This document shows positions 1-8,736 of a DNA stretch of 64,000 bases, in pieces. Below the pieces are notes generated by a model. The model searched no databases. It had not been told where the DNA came from and saw only the letters and a list, made by a program, of their open reading frames with translations. Within the stretch, counting starts at the first letter, position 1; each line of letters opens with the position of its first letter. Source of the stretch: SCQP01 sp050747745 (lineage in GTDB: Bacteria; Acidobacteriota; Terriglobia; Terriglobales; SCQP01); NCBI GenBank assembly GCA_050747745.1, contig JBOGKM010000115.1, positions 1 through 64,000 on the forward strand, in the 5' to 3' direction. A program made the translations under genes and the position numbers.

Positions 1-408
1 CGCCAGGAGCGCATCGCGGGCTGGTCCTTTGGCCCCGCGGCCCATCCAGGCCAGCGTCCGGCCCGCCAGTACCAGCGGCCAGCTCACGGCCGCGGCGATG
101 ACCGCCAAGGCGGCCGCGGTCAGCGCATAGCCGCCCGCGACCAGGCTTTTTCTCTGGCCGGCGCGATCCGAGAGCCAGCCCGCGCCCAGCTTGATAAAGC
201 TCGAGGCGGCATCGGCCGTACCTTCGATCCAGCCCAGATCGCCCGCCGCGAGCCCGATCGCGTGCAGGAAGCCCGGCAGCATGACGGTGACCATCTCGTG
301 TCCGGCATCGGATAAAAAGCTGGCCACGGCCATGCCGATGACATCACGGTTGAGCCAATCGCGGCGTTCGCCACGCGATGAGGATGGGGATTGCGGGGAT
401 GCGGGCAT
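1..408 (-). CDS. MFS transporter, N-terminal part (runs off the window)
   Basis: The gene is open to the left edge, so only the first 136 residues are visible, reading from an ATG at 408. The N-terminus is polar, followed by a hydrophobic helix (MAVASFLSDAGHEM), a second helix, the MFS loop-2 signature GWLSDRAGQRK and further hydrophobic helices. An acidic residue in the first helix followed by the G-x-x-x-D-R-x-G-Q/R-R/K loop is typical of major facilitator permeases. The substrate cannot be told from this half. It diverges from the riboswitch-crcB unit, with an inverted-repeat element in the intergenic space. Confidence 0.85.
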   Translation of the reverse strand, partial: MPASPQSPSSSRGERRDWLNRDVIGMAVASFLSDAGHEMVTVMLPGFLHAIGLAAGDLGWIEGTADAASSFIKLGAGWLSDRAGQRKSLVAGGYALTAAALAVIAAAVSWPLVLAGRTLAWMGRGAKGPARDALLA

Positions 409-433
409 CGCAAGCGGAGCTGTGCCTCGATGC

Positions 434-550
434 TAGAGCAAAACCAGCGTAGGTGTACACCGCTTTGATCGGCGTGCGTGCGGCTTTTCCTGTGGTCAAA
501 GCCGCAAGCGGTATGTTCCGCCGGCCTACCGCGGTGCTGGTTTTGCTCTA
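434..550. repeat. 117-bp element with perfect 15-bp terminal inverted repeats (MITE-like)
   Basis: Positions 434-448 (TAGAGCAAAACCAGC) and 536-550 (GCTGGTTTTGCTCTA) are perfect inverted copies, each with TA at its outer end. Inside lies a second perfect 8-bp hairpin (480-487 GCGGCTTT with 498-505 AAAGCCGC). There is no ORF inside. The size, terminal repeats and possible TA target duplication suggest a small non-autonomous transposable element. A long intergenic hairpin of other function is the alternative. No second copy was noticed in this window. Confidence 0.5.
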
Positions 551-610
551 ACACTGCGGTTGACACTCGACGACAGGCCCGGCAATACTGAACCAGCCGC
601 AACGCGGTAC

Positions 611-666
611 AGGCGTTGGAGTTCGCCTACTGCAAACAGCCCTCCCAGGGGCAGATGACTCCTACT
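611..666 (+). ncRNA. Fluoride riboswitch (crcB motif)
   Basis: The sequence matches the crcB-motif aptamer. P1-like GGCG (612-615) pairs with CGCC (624-627). The GGAGT loop (618-622) can pair with ACTCC (658-662) as the diagnostic pseudoknot. A second helix pairs CCCT (640-643) with AGGG (647-650), followed by the conserved GATGACTCCTAC tail. It lies directly upstream of a CrcB fluoride channel gene. The ACTCC strand and the CTCC at 672-675 could alternatively pair with the Shine-Dalgarno GGAGG at 681-685, so translational control is likely (inference). Confidence 0.9.
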
Positions 667-689
667 CGCAGCTCCTGGGGGGAGGGTGC

Positions 690-1064
690 ATGCTCTGGCT
701 CGGCATCGCGGTCGCGGGCGCCTTCGGCGCTCTGAGCCGCTGGGGATTGGACCGGCTTTTCGGAAAGTGGGCGCCAACATTCCCGTATGGAACTTTGGCG
801 GCAAATCTTGCTGGCTGTTTTCTGCTTGGCCTTACCCTGGCGCTGGCCGAGCACGCACGCTGGATGAGCAACGAAATGCGCGTGGTGTTGGCGGTTGGAT
901 TCGTGGGAACCCTGACCACCTTTTCCACCTGGCAATTGGAAACGCTGCGCATGGCGCTGCGCGGCGACGTGCTGTTGGCCGCGGGCAACTTCGCCGTCAA
1001 CGTGTTCTTCGGATTTCTGCTGATCTGGGCGGGCGGACGCCTGGTGGCCGGGGCATGGCGATAG
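690..1064 (+). CDS. crcB: Fluoride channel/exporter CrcB (Fluc)
   Basis: A 124-residue, four-helix membrane protein of normal CrcB length. Family motifs are visible: GALSRW near the N-terminus, YGTLAANLAGCFLLG in the second helix and GFVGTLTTFSTW in the third, where the TTFST stretch lines the fluoride pore. Fluc proteins work as antiparallel dimers that leak F- out of the cytoplasm. The ATG at 690 follows a GGGGGGAGGG Shine-Dalgarno, and the gene is preceded by a fluoride riboswitch, which fixes its function well. Confidence 0.95.
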   Translation: MLWLGIAVAGAFGALSRWGLDRLFGKWAPTFPYGTLAANLAGCFLLGLTLALAEHARWMSNEMRVVLAVGFVGTLTTFSTWQLETLRMALRGDVLLAAGNFAVNVFFGFLLIWAGGRLVAGAWR

Positions 1065-1110
1065 CGGAGCCGGGGCGAAGGGGCCCCCAGTGGCGCGTGC
1101 CCGCGATCAA

Positions 1111-1383
1111 TTACAGCGACACCACCGACTGTAGGCCCGTGATCTCGAACGCCTTGCGGCAGCGCGGATTCGAGCAGGCCAGCGTGTCGTCGCGGCGCAC
1201 CATGTAGCTGTTGAGCTTGGCGAATTTGGCGCGGTCCAGCGAATCCGCGCGCGGCGGCGGGGCCGGCTTTTTGCGGCGCACCACCCAGGTGACCGCGTAC
1301 TCGGCCTCGGTGCCGCAGTGCGGGCAGATCAGCCGCGCCTTTTTCGCCTCGTTCGCTTCGTTGAAAAATTCTCGTTCTTCCAT
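1111..1383 (-). CDS. Small zinc-ribbon protein, function unknown
   Basis: 90 residues from the ATG at 1383 (MEEREFFNEANEAKK); an upstream in-frame start at 1416 would overlap the preceding mrp gene. Two cysteine pairs, CPHC near residue 21 and CSNPRC near residue 70, suggest a single zinc ribbon or rubredoxin-like knuckle. It is 10 bp downstream of the Mrp ATPase gene on the same strand and so probably co-transcribed with it. I do not recognise a specific family. Confidence 0.65.
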   Translation of the reverse strand: MEEREFFNEANEAKKARLICPHCGTEAEYAVTWVVRRKKPAPPPRADSLDRAKFAKLNSYMVRRDDTLACSNPRCRKAFEITGLQSVVSL

Positions 1384-1393
1384 GGCATCCAGC

Positions 1394-2224
1394 TCAGGCG
1401 CGGACGTGCAGCACATCCCCGCCGCCGCTCAACTCGTTTATGGCCGCCAGCGCGCGCCGCGCCACATCATAAAACGGCTGCGCCGCCGGGCTGGCAGCGC
1501 CTTCGACGGCAATGGGCCGGCCGTGGTCGCCGCCCTCGCGCACCTGCGGCAACAGCGGCAGGGCGCCCAGAAACGGCACGCCAAATTTCTCGGCGGTGCG
1601 TTCGCCACCGCCATGGCTGAAGATATCCACGCCCGTCTGGCAGTACGGGCACGTAAAGTAGCTCATGTTTTCAATCACGCCCAGCACCTGGATGCGCAGT
1701 TGCTGGAACATGTTCAGCGCCTTGCGCCCGTCCTGCAAGGATACGTCCGAGGGCGTGGTGACCACGATGGCGCCGCTCAGCGGCACGCTTTGCGCCAGGC
1801 TGAGGACAATGTCGCCGGTGCCCGGCGGGAGGTCAATCAGCAAATAGTCCAGGTCGCCCCACTGCACCTGGCGCAAAAACTGCTGCATCGCGCTGTGCAG
1901 CATGGGGCCGCGCCAGATCACCGGCTTGTCGCCCGGGTTGAGCAATCCCATGGACATGAACTTCACGCCGAAATTAGCCAACGGCTGAATCTGGTTGCCC
2001 CCGAGGACGCGCGGCATCTCGTTCTTTCCCATCATCAGCGGCACATTGGGCCCGTAAACGTCGGCATCGAGCAGGCCTACGGTCTGGCCGAGTTCCGCCA
2101 GCGCCACCGCCAAGTTCACGGCCACCGTGGTCTTCCCCACGCCGCCCTTGCCGCTGCCGACGGCGACCAGGTGTTGGACGCCGGGCAACGACTGCGTGGT
2201 GGCGGATTGCGGCGGGTCAGGCAT
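1394..2224 (-). CDS. mrp: Mrp/NBP35-type Fe-S cluster carrier ATPase (ApbC)
   Basis: 276 residues with the deviant Walker A of the MinD/Mrp family (GKGGVGKT, residues 25-32), the LLDADVYGPNVP switch, the DYLLIDLPPGTGD Walker B region and the conserved CPYC cysteine pair that holds the bridging cluster. Mrp proteins assemble or deliver Fe-S clusters. The usual N-terminal MIP18/DUF59 domain is absent, so this is the short form. The start at 2224 is preferred because the protein then begins just before the P-loop domain; the reading frame is open further upstream, but that stretch overlaps the divergent sugar-kinase gene. Confidence 0.9.
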   Translation of the reverse strand: MPDPPQSATTQSLPGVQHLVAVGSGKGGVGKTTVAVNLAVALAELGQTVGLLDADVYGPNVPLMMGKNEMPRVLGGNQIQPLANFGVKFMSMGLLNPGDKPVIWRGPMLHSAMQQFLRQVQWGDLDYLLIDLPPGTGDIVLSLAQSVPLSGAIVVTTPSDVSLQDGRKALNMFQQLRIQVLGVIENMSYFTCPYCQTGVDIFSHGGGERTAEKFGVPFLGALPLLPQVREGGDHGRPIAVEGAASPAAQPFYDVARRALAAINELSGGGDVLHVRA

Positions 2225-2249
2225 CGCGGCTGGATTTATTATAGACGCG

Positions 2250-3179
2250 ATGATCTGCACGGTGACCCTGAACCCGGCGGTGGACAAGTATTTGCGCCTG
2301 GCGCGGCTGCGGCGCGGTGAACATTTGGAAGTGCAGGAGGTGGTGTCGTCGGCGGGCGGCAAGGGCATTAATGTGGCGGGCGTATTGCGGGTGCTCGGCG
2401 AAGAGGTCGAGCTGATAGGTTTCTTCGGCGGCTACACCGGCGATTACATCCTGGAGAACGTGGCGCGCGAAGGCATTCAGGCGCGCCCGGTGCGCATCGC
2501 GCCGATGACGCGCACGGCGTTCGTGCTGGTTGAAGAGGATGGCAGCGAGACCGAAGTGGTCGAGCCCGGCGGCGCGGTGAGCCTGGCCGAAATCGAGGCG
2601 CTGCGCGCCGAGTTGCGCGCAACGGCGCCGCGGGCGCAGGTGGTGGTGCTGAGCGGGAGCGTACCGCCGGGCTGCCCGGACGACATCTACGTACGTCTGC
2701 TGGCCGATTGCGGCGGCCACTGTCCGGTGATCGTGGATACCAGCCGCCGCTGGCTGCGCGCCCTGCTGGAGGCGCGGCCGCATCCGGCGCCGGCGGTGGT
2801 GAAGCCCAACCGGCGCGAAGCCGAATGGGTGCTGCAGGAAAGCCTGGGCGATGAGTTCGCCCTGCGGCGCGGGCTGAGGCGCCTGGCCGAAGCCGGCATC
2901 GCCATGCCGGTGATCTCGAATGGCGCTGCGGGCCTGTATGCGCTGGCGCAGGGGCGGCTCTGGCACGCGCGCATGCCCGAGCTGGAGCGGGTGAATTCGG
3001 TGGGCTCGGGCGATGCGGCCGTCGCGGGACTGGCCGCGGCGCTGGCGCGCGGGCTGAGGCCGGAGGAAATGCTGCGCCTGGCCGCGGCCTGCGGCGGCGC
3101 CAATGTGCTCACCAAGGAATGCGCCCGCGTGCGGCGCGAAGATCTCGACCGCCTGCTGCCGCAGATCGCGGTCACCTGA
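2250..3179 (+). CDS. PfkB-family sugar-phosphate kinase (1-phosphofructokinase-like)
   Basis: 309 residues beginning MICTVTLNPAVDKY, the standard opening of 1-phosphofructokinase and tagatose-6-phosphate kinase. The substrate-binding GGKGINVAGVL motif lies near residue 37 and the anion-hole/catalytic GSGDAAVAG near residue 250, with the catalytic Asp in GSGD. It should phosphorylate a sugar phosphate such as fructose-1-phosphate; the exact substrate is uncertain because no PTS or transporter gene is adjacent. It diverges from mrp with only 25 bp between start codons. The longer in-frame ORF upstream overlaps mrp and is not used. Confidence 0.85.
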   Translation: MICTVTLNPAVDKYLRLARLRRGEHLEVQEVVSSAGGKGINVAGVLRVLGEEVELIGFFGGYTGDYILENVAREGIQARPVRIAPMTRTAFVLVEEDGSETEVVEPGGAVSLAEIEALRAELRATAPRAQVVVLSGSVPPGCPDDIYVRLLADCGGHCPVIVDTSRRWLRALLEARPHPAPAVVKPNRREAEWVLQESLGDEFALRRGLRRLAEAGIAMPVISNGAAGLYALAQGRLWHARMPELERVNSVGSGDAAVAGLAAALARGLRPEEMLRLAAACGGANVLTKECARVRREDLDRLLPQIAVT

Positions 3180-3181
3180 GC

Positions 3182-4360
3182 TTACATCTCCGTGCCCAGC
3201 CGGATGGGTATCTTGGCGACATGGCCGTTGCGTTCCACGCTGAGGGTCACCGTGCTGCCCGGCTTTTGCAGCAACAGGATGTTGCCCAACTGTCCCTGGT
3301 CCTGCAGCGGCTCGCCGTTGGCGGCCAGAATAATATCGCCGCCAAAATGCACCGGCGTGTTGCCAATGTAGCCGGGCTGGGTACCTGCCTTCAGCCCCGC
3401 CTGCGCCGCCAGCCCGCCGGGGCGCACCTGCAGCACCAGCAGGCCGTGGGTGACGTTCAGACCCAACTGCTGGGCCACGCTGGGCGAGAGCGCGAACGTC
3501 AGCAGGCCCAACGAAACCGTCTGCACGTGCCCGGTGGTGATCAGCTGCTGCAGCACCGCCTTAACGCTGTTGATGGGAATGGCGAACCCGATGCCGATGT
3601 TCGAACCGGTCTGGGTATAGATCATGGTGTCAATACCGATCACCTCGCCCCGCGAGTTCAGCAGCGGCCCGCCGCTGTTGCCGGGGTTAATAGGAGCATC
3701 GGTCTGGATGGCATTTTCAATGTCCGCGCCGGGCGCGCCATTGGCCTGCGGCCCCTCGCGCACCGTGCGCATGGAGCTGATAATGCCGCTGGTCATGGTG
3801 CCGGGCAGCCCGTAGGGATTACCGATCGCCAGCACGCTCTGGCCCACCTCCAGATTGCCGCTGTCGCCCAGTGTCACCGGCGGCACTGACCGGTCGGGAT
3901 CGATTTTGATCACGGCCAGGTCCAGCTCGGGAGCGGTGCCAATGACGGTGGCCGGATATTGGTGCGAATCGTCTTTTTTCGGCGTCCAGGTGACGGTCAG
4001 CTTGCGGGCGCCGCGAATCACATGATAGTTGGTCAGGATGTAGCCTTTGGAGTTAATGAAAAAGCCCGAACCCTGGCCGGATTCCGGGACCGGACCCCAA
4101 AGCAGATTGTATTGAATCAGCTGCGAGGTGACGTTGACCACCGAAGGCGAGACGCGGCGGTAGATGTCAATATTACGGAGCTCGTCCGGTTCAAATTGGG
4201 ACTGCGGCGGCGCCTCGGCCAGCACCAGCCTGTGACCAGTGCCGCGCGGGCCGGTCGGGAACAGCCCGGAGAAGGGGCCTGCATGCGTGGAAACATAAAT
4301 AAAAAACCCGCCCGCCAGGATCAGCGCTAGAGCTACAACCGGGCGCAAATGGATCCTCAT
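3182..4360 (-). CDS. HtrA/DegP-type serine protease with PDZ domain
   Basis: 392 residues. A single N-terminal membrane anchor (residues about 8-25) is followed by a trypsin-like domain with His113 (NYHVIRGA), Asp147 (ELDLAVIKI) and Ser229 (NPGNSGGPL). A C-terminal PDZ domain (about 275-390) carries a GLAAQAGLKAG carboxylate-binding segment. HtrA proteases degrade or refold misfolded envelope proteins. With one PDZ domain and an uncleaved anchor it resembles DegS or DegQ. It overlaps coaE by 4 bp (ATGA), indicating translational coupling. Confidence 0.92.
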   Translation of the reverse strand: MRIHLRPVVALALILAGGFFIYVSTHAGPFSGLFPTGPRGTGHRLVLAEAPPQSQFEPDELRNIDIYRRVSPSVVNVTSQLIQYNLLWGPVPESGQGSGFFINSKGYILTNYHVIRGARKLTVTWTPKKDDSHQYPATVIGTAPELDLAVIKIDPDRSVPPVTLGDSGNLEVGQSVLAIGNPYGLPGTMTSGIISSMRTVREGPQANGAPGADIENAIQTDAPINPGNSGGPLLNSRGEVIGIDTMIYTQTGSNIGIGFAIPINSVKAVLQQLITTGHVQTVSLGLLTFALSPSVAQQLGLNVTHGLLVLQVRPGGLAAQAGLKAGTQPGYIGNTPVHFGGDIILAANGEPLQDQGQLGNILLLQKPGSTVTLSVERNGHVAKIPIRLGTEM

Positions 4361-4959
4361 GCGCCCGCTCCGCTGCGGAGATCCCGGAGGAGGCGCTCGA
4401 CCTGGGGCACGAGCGCGGCCGGAGAGCCATTATTGTCCATCACCCTATCAGCTTGCTCCTGTTTGCGCTCGTCCGGCAACTGGCGCGCCATGCGCGCCAG
4501 AGCCTGTTCGCGGCTGCCGCCGCGCTCGCGGAAGCGCTGGATGCGCGTTTCCACTTCCGCCACCACCAGCACAACGCAATCGAAGCCGGCGAGCAGCTTC
4601 TCCTCGATCAGCAGCGCCGCCTCCACTCCAGCCAGATCCGCGCCTTCGGTCTGCCAGTACTGCAGTTGCTGCTCCGCAGCAGCCAGAATCAGTGGATGCA
4701 TGATGCGATTCAGATCGGCGAGCGCTGCCTCCTGGCCGTGAGCAAATACGCGGTCGGCAAGACACGCTGGTTCGACGTGGCCGACGGCATCCAGAATTGC
4801 GGTTCCGAAGCGCGCCAGCAGTGCCGCTTTGGCCTGGGTCTGCAAGAGCTCGCGGCCCAGCCGGTCGGCGTCCGCCACGGGACAGCCACGCTCACGCAGC
4901 AGCGCGGACAGGGTGGTTTTGCCGCTGCACAGCCCTCCGGTAATGGCAATGCGCGTCAT
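4357..4959 (-). CDS. coaE: Dephospho-CoA kinase
   Basis: 200 residues, the normal family length. It starts MTRIAITGGLCSGKTT, so the P-loop is GGLCSGKT at residues 8-15, and DADRLGRELL follows as the CoA-binding segment. It catalyses the last step of coenzyme A synthesis, phosphorylating the ribose 3'-OH of dephospho-CoA. It lies in a tight minus-strand run between folD (7 bp) and the HtrA gene (4-bp overlap). Confidence 0.93.
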   Translation of the reverse strand: MTRIAITGGLCSGKTTLSALLRERGCPVADADRLGRELLQTQAKAALLARFGTAILDAVGHVEPACLADRVFAHGQEAALADLNRIMHPLILAAAEQQLQYWQTEGADLAGVEAALLIEEKLLAGFDCVVLVVAEVETRIQRFRERGGSREQALARMARQLPDERKQEQADRVMDNNGSPAALVPQVERLLRDLRSGAGA

Positions 4960-4966
4960 GGCGGAT

Positions 4967-5899
4967 TCAGGCGACGGGCTCCAGTACCAGCCCGCGGTGG
5001 GCGGCGGCGAGCGCCACCGTATTACTCATCAGCATCGCGATGGTCAACGGGCCGACGCCGCCGGGAACGGGGGAGTAATACGACGCCAGACTGCAAGCGG
5101 CGCGCGGATCCACGTCGCCGATCAGGGTGCGGCCACGACGCTCAAATTCCTCCCGCCGCTTGGCGCTGCCGGGAAAATAGGTTTCTACATCCGCGGCGCG
5201 CGTGAGCGTGTTTACGCCCACATCCACGACCACGGCGCCGCGGCGGAGGTGACGCTCGTTCAGAAATGCAGCGCGCCCGAGGGCGGCGAACAGCAGCTCG
5301 CCGCGCTGGCACACTGCGGCCAGGTTGCGGGTGCGGGAATGGCAGAGCGTGACGGTGGCATGGGCGTGGAGCAGCAACAACGCCAGCGGCTTGCCTACGA
5401 TGTCGCTGCGGCCCACCACCACCGCTTCCCGGCCTGCGATCTGGATCTGATGACGGCGCAGCAACTCCATAATGCCGGCGGGCGTGCAGGGCCGCGGTCC
5501 CGGGCGCCGGCTGATCAGCTTGCCAAGGTTGAGCGGGTGAAACCCGTCCACATCTTTGTCGGGACTGACTGCGAGCAGCACCGCGGCCGCATCCACCTGC
5601 GGGGGCAGGGGAAGCTGCACCAGGATGCCATCGATATCGTCGCGGGCGTTGAGTGCCGCGACGTGCGCCAGCAATTCAGCGGTCGCAATACCAGCCGGGG
5701 CCAGAATCTGCTCGGAATGAATCCCCAGCTCGGCGCAGGCACGAATTTTGGAACGCACGTAAACGGCCGAGGCCGGGTTTTCGCCCGCCAGAATGACGGC
5801 CAGCCCGGGCGGCGGATCCCCCAAGGCGCGCACCCGCTCGCCCACTTCCCGCCGTATGGCCGCACCCGTCGCCGTCCCGTCCAGAACTTTCGCGCTCAT
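4967..5899 (-). CDS. folD: Bifunctional methylenetetrahydrofolate dehydrogenase/cyclohydrolase
   Basis: 310 residues. The N-terminal catalytic domain has YVRSKIRAC (Tyr and Lys of the active site) and DGILVQLPLPP. The Rossmann half carries GRSDIVGKPLALLL and the CHSRT segment of the NADP site, and the C-terminus has PVPGGVGPLTIAML. The enzyme interconverts 5,10-methylene-, methenyl- and 10-formyl-THF. The neighbours coaE and the ABC exporter lie on the same strand; no special regulation is visible. Confidence 0.95.
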   Translation of the reverse strand: MSAKVLDGTATGAAIRREVGERVRALGDPPPGLAVILAGENPASAVYVRSKIRACAELGIHSEQILAPAGIATAELLAHVAALNARDDIDGILVQLPLPPQVDAAAVLLAVSPDKDVDGFHPLNLGKLISRRPGPRPCTPAGIMELLRRHQIQIAGREAVVVGRSDIVGKPLALLLLHAHATVTLCHSRTRNLAAVCQRGELLFAALGRAAFLNERHLRRGAVVVDVGVNTLTRAADVETYFPGSAKRREEFERRGRTLIGDVDPRAACSLASYYSPVPGGVGPLTIAMLMSNTVALAAAHRGLVLEPVA

Positions 5900-5932
5900 G
5901 CTTCGAGTTTACAGGAGCGGGGCACGGCGGCA

Positions 5933-7786
5933 TCAGGCGGGGTCGAGCGGCGCGGGGGCGGCGACGGCGGCGTCCAGGCCGCTGAACTGAAGGTCGTAGA
6001 GCCGCCGGTAGAGGCCGGAGGCGGCGTGCAGCTCGTCATGGTTGCCGACCTCGATGATGGCGCCTGCATCGAGGACCATGATGCGGTCGGCGTTGCGCAC
6101 GGTGGAGAGGCGGTGGGCGATCACGATCACGGTGCGATGCAGCATGAGGTTGGCCAGGGCGCGCTGCACCAGCATCTCGCTCTCGTTGTCGAGCGCGCTG
6201 GTGGCTTCATCGAGAATCAGGATGGGCGAATTCTTGAGGATGGCGCGCGCGATGGCGATGCGCTGACGCTGGCCGCCGGAGAGCCGCACGCCGCGCTCGC
6301 CCAGCATGGTGTTGTAGCCCTGCGGCATGGCGGCGATGAAGTCCTCCGCCAACGCCGCGGCGGCGGAGGTGCGGATGGCGGCGGCGCTGGCGGAGGGGCT
6401 GCCGTAAGCGATGTTGTTGGCCACCGTATCGTTGAACAGAATGGTGTCCTGGGTGACATAGGCGATATGGTCGCGCAGCGAGCGCAGGGTGCAGTCGCGC
6501 ACGTCCACGTCATCCACCAGCACCCGACCGGCGGTGACGTCGAACAGGCGGGGAATGAGATTGATGAGCGTGGTTTTGCCGGCGCCGCTGGATCCAACTA
6601 GCGCCACCACCTCGCCCCGCCGCACCTCGAAATCGAGGTCATGCAGCAGCGGCTCGTCCGGCTGATAAGCAAACGCCACCCCGGCAAAGCGCAGCGAGGT
6701 CCGGAACGGCGCCAGCGGGCGGGCGCCCGGGCGCTCGTGGATTTCCTCGTGCAGGTCCATGAAATCGAACACGCGCTGGGCGCAGCCCGCCGCCGTCTGG
6801 AAATTGTTGTAGATGCCGGCCATGCGCCGCAGCGGCTCGTAGAGCTTGATCAGGGCGTAAAGAAAGGCCACCACCATGCCGGTGGTCATCACGCCCGCGC
6901 CCACCGCACCGCGGGCGTAAAGCAGGAACAGGATGATGGTCACCGCGCCCAGGATTTCCATCAGCGGGGAGGCGATGCTCTGCTGCAGGATGAAACGCAG
7001 GTTGGAGCGCAGCAGCCGGTGCGTGGCGGCGCGGAAGCGGGCGATTTCGCGCGCCTCCATGCTGAACGCCTTGACGATGCGGTTGCCGGTGATGGTTTCG
7101 TGCAAAATGTGCTGCACATCGGCCATTTCATCCTGGCCGCGGCGGGCGGTGTGGCGCACGTACTTGCCCAGCCAGGCGGTGGGCAGGATGACCGCCGGGG
7201 TGAGGATGACGGCGTACAGCGTCAGCTTCCAGTTGAGCACCAGCAGCACGGCCACGAAGAAGACAAAGGTGAAGGTCTGCTGCACGCTGTCGGCGAGCGA
7301 GCCGGAGGCGGCGACCTGAATGCGCTCCAGATCGTTCACCACCGTGGACATGATCCGGCCGGTGGCCTGGCGGGAGAAAAATGCCGTGGACTGCCGGATC
7401 AGTTTCGCATACACGGCGTTGCGCAGATCGGTAATGGCGCCGTAGCCGACCACGTTGATGAGGTAGGTGCCGGCGTACTCGCCGATGGCCTTGCCGACGA
7501 CCAGTACAACCAGCGCCAGCGCCACAATCGAGGCAGGATTGTGGGAAAAGCCAGGCGGCATGAAGCTATTGAGGTAGATGGGGTGGCGCAGCAGCGGCGG
7601 GCGGGCGTTGAGCAGCAGAATGGGTCCGCCGCCGCTGGCGGGCTTGAGCAGCTTGTCCACCACGGGAGCCAGGACCAGCGCCACCGAAGCATCCAGCGCG
7701 CCTGCAACGGCCATGAACACCAGTGCCGTCACAAACTGCAGCCAGTAGCGACCGACGTAACCGATCAGGCGATAAAAGGGGCGCAT
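5933..7786 (-). CDS. MsbA-like ABC exporter (fused membrane and ATPase domains)
   Basis: 617 residues from ATG 7786, which has an AAAGGA ribosome site 10 nt upstream; the longer in-frame ORF to 7909 would invade rapZ. Six transmembrane helices occupy about residues 15-330. The ATPase domain has Walker A GSSGAGKTT, the signature LSGGQRQRIAIARA and Walker B ILILDEATSALD. Type IV exporters of this kind flip lipids such as lipid A-core, or export drugs. The neighbouring lptB and lptC/A-like genes make a lipid A flippase role plausible, but sequence alone does not prove it. Confidence 0.88.
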   Translation of the reverse strand: MRPFYRLIGYVGRYWLQFVTALVFMAVAGALDASVALVLAPVVDKLLKPASGGGPILLLNARPPLLRHPIYLNSFMPPGFSHNPASIVALALVVLVVGKAIGEYAGTYLINVVGYGAITDLRNAVYAKLIRQSTAFFSRQATGRIMSTVVNDLERIQVAASGSLADSVQQTFTFVFFVAVLLVLNWKLTLYAVILTPAVILPTAWLGKYVRHTARRGQDEMADVQHILHETITGNRIVKAFSMEAREIARFRAATHRLLRSNLRFILQQSIASPLMEILGAVTIILFLLYARGAVGAGVMTTGMVVAFLYALIKLYEPLRRMAGIYNNFQTAAGCAQRVFDFMDLHEEIHERPGARPLAPFRTSLRFAGVAFAYQPDEPLLHDLDFEVRRGEVVALVGSSGAGKTTLINLIPRLFDVTAGRVLVDDVDVRDCTLRSLRDHIAYVTQDTILFNDTVANNIAYGSPSASAAAIRTSAAAALAEDFIAAMPQGYNTMLGERGVRLSGGQRQRIAIARAILKNSPILILDEATSALDNESEMLVQRALANLMLHRTVIVIAHRLSTVRNADRIMVLDAGAIIEVGNHDELHAASGLYRRLYDLQFSGLDAAVAAPAPLDPA

Positions 7787-7800
7787 GGCCCAGGGTTCCT

Positions 7801-8736
7801 TTAGCGCCGCAGGTCGCGGTGCGTCAGCGTGGCGTGGTAGCCCAGCTTGCGCAGCTCGCGCCGCAGTGCCTCGGCAATATATACGGAGCGGTGGCGGCCG
7901 CCGGTACACCCGATCGCGATGTTGAGGTAGCTTTTACCCTCCTTCACGTAGTGGGGAATCAGGTAGGCGAGCAGGCTGGTGATACGGGAAATGAATTCGC
8001 CGGTTTGCGGGAACGAACGGATGTAGTCGCCCACCTTCTGATCCCGGCCGGACTGGAGGCGGAGGGCGGGCACGTAGTTGGGATTGGGAAGGAAGCGCAC
8101 GTCCAGCACCAGATCGGCATCACTGGGCAGCCCATTGCGAAACCCGAAGCTGGTGAGCGTCAACTGCAGGCTGGGCGCCAGCCCGCGCTCGAGCACGTGC
8201 TCCTGCAGGAAGGCGCGCAGCTCGTGGACATTGAATTGCGAGGTGTCCACCACTAGATCGGCGCTGGCGCGGATCTTGGCCAAGGCCCGGCGCTCGGCCT
8301 GGATGCCGTGGCGCAGCTCGCTTTCCCCCTTGGGCCGCTCCCGCCGCCCGCGGCCATGATCGGCGAGCGGGTGCGGACGCCGGGTTTCGGAAAAGCGCCG
8401 CAGGATGACTTCATCGCTGGCTTCCAGAAACAGCAGCGTCAACCGCACGGGCGAATCCCGCAGCCCCTGCAGCAGGGCGGGCAGCGCTTCCAGCCGGTGT
8501 TCGCGGATATCCACCACGGCGGCGGCGCGCTGCAGCTCCGTGGCCCGGCGCACCAGATCGACGAAGGAGGGCAGGAGCTCGACCGGCAGGTTATCCACGC
8601 AGTAGTATCCGGAATCCTCGAACACCTTCACCGCCGACAGCTTGCCGCTGCCGCTCAGCCCGGTGATGATGATGAGGTGCAGCGAGTGCGAAGCGGCACG
8701 CGGACGGTGCGCCCGGCGCGCAGGGCGCGCGCTCAT
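7801..8736 (-). CDS. rapZ: RNase adapter / nucleotide-binding protein RapZ
   Basis: 311 residues with Walker A GLSGSGKLSA (about 25-34), DNLPVELLP and the C-terminal IGCTGGRHRSVYIAE loop typical of RapZ/YvcJ. In enterobacteria RapZ steers RNase E to the GlmZ sRNA and so controls amino-sugar synthesis; in other phyla the role is less clear. It overlaps rpoN by 4 bp; rpoN-rapZ adjacency is widely conserved, which supports the call. Confidence 0.93.
   Translation of the reverse strand: MSARPARRAHRPRAASHSLHLIIITGLSGSGKLSAVKVFEDSGYYCVDNLPVELLPSFVDLVRRATELQRAAAVVDIREHRLEALPALLQGLRDSPVRLTLLFLEASDEVILRRFSETRRPHPLADHGRGRRERPKGESELRHGIQAERRALAKIRASADLVVDTSQFNVHELRAFLQEHVLERGLAPSLQLTLTSFGFRNGLPSDADLVLDVRFLPNPNYVPALRLQSGRDQKVGDYIRSFPQTGEFISRITSLLAYLIPHYVKEGKSYLNIAIGCTGGRHRSVYIAEALRRELRKLGYHATLTHRDLRR

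Noticed and set aside
4829..6601. 590-codon plus-strand open frame across folD and the ABC exporter
   Set aside because: Antisense to two genes with complete family motifs; no domain of its own.
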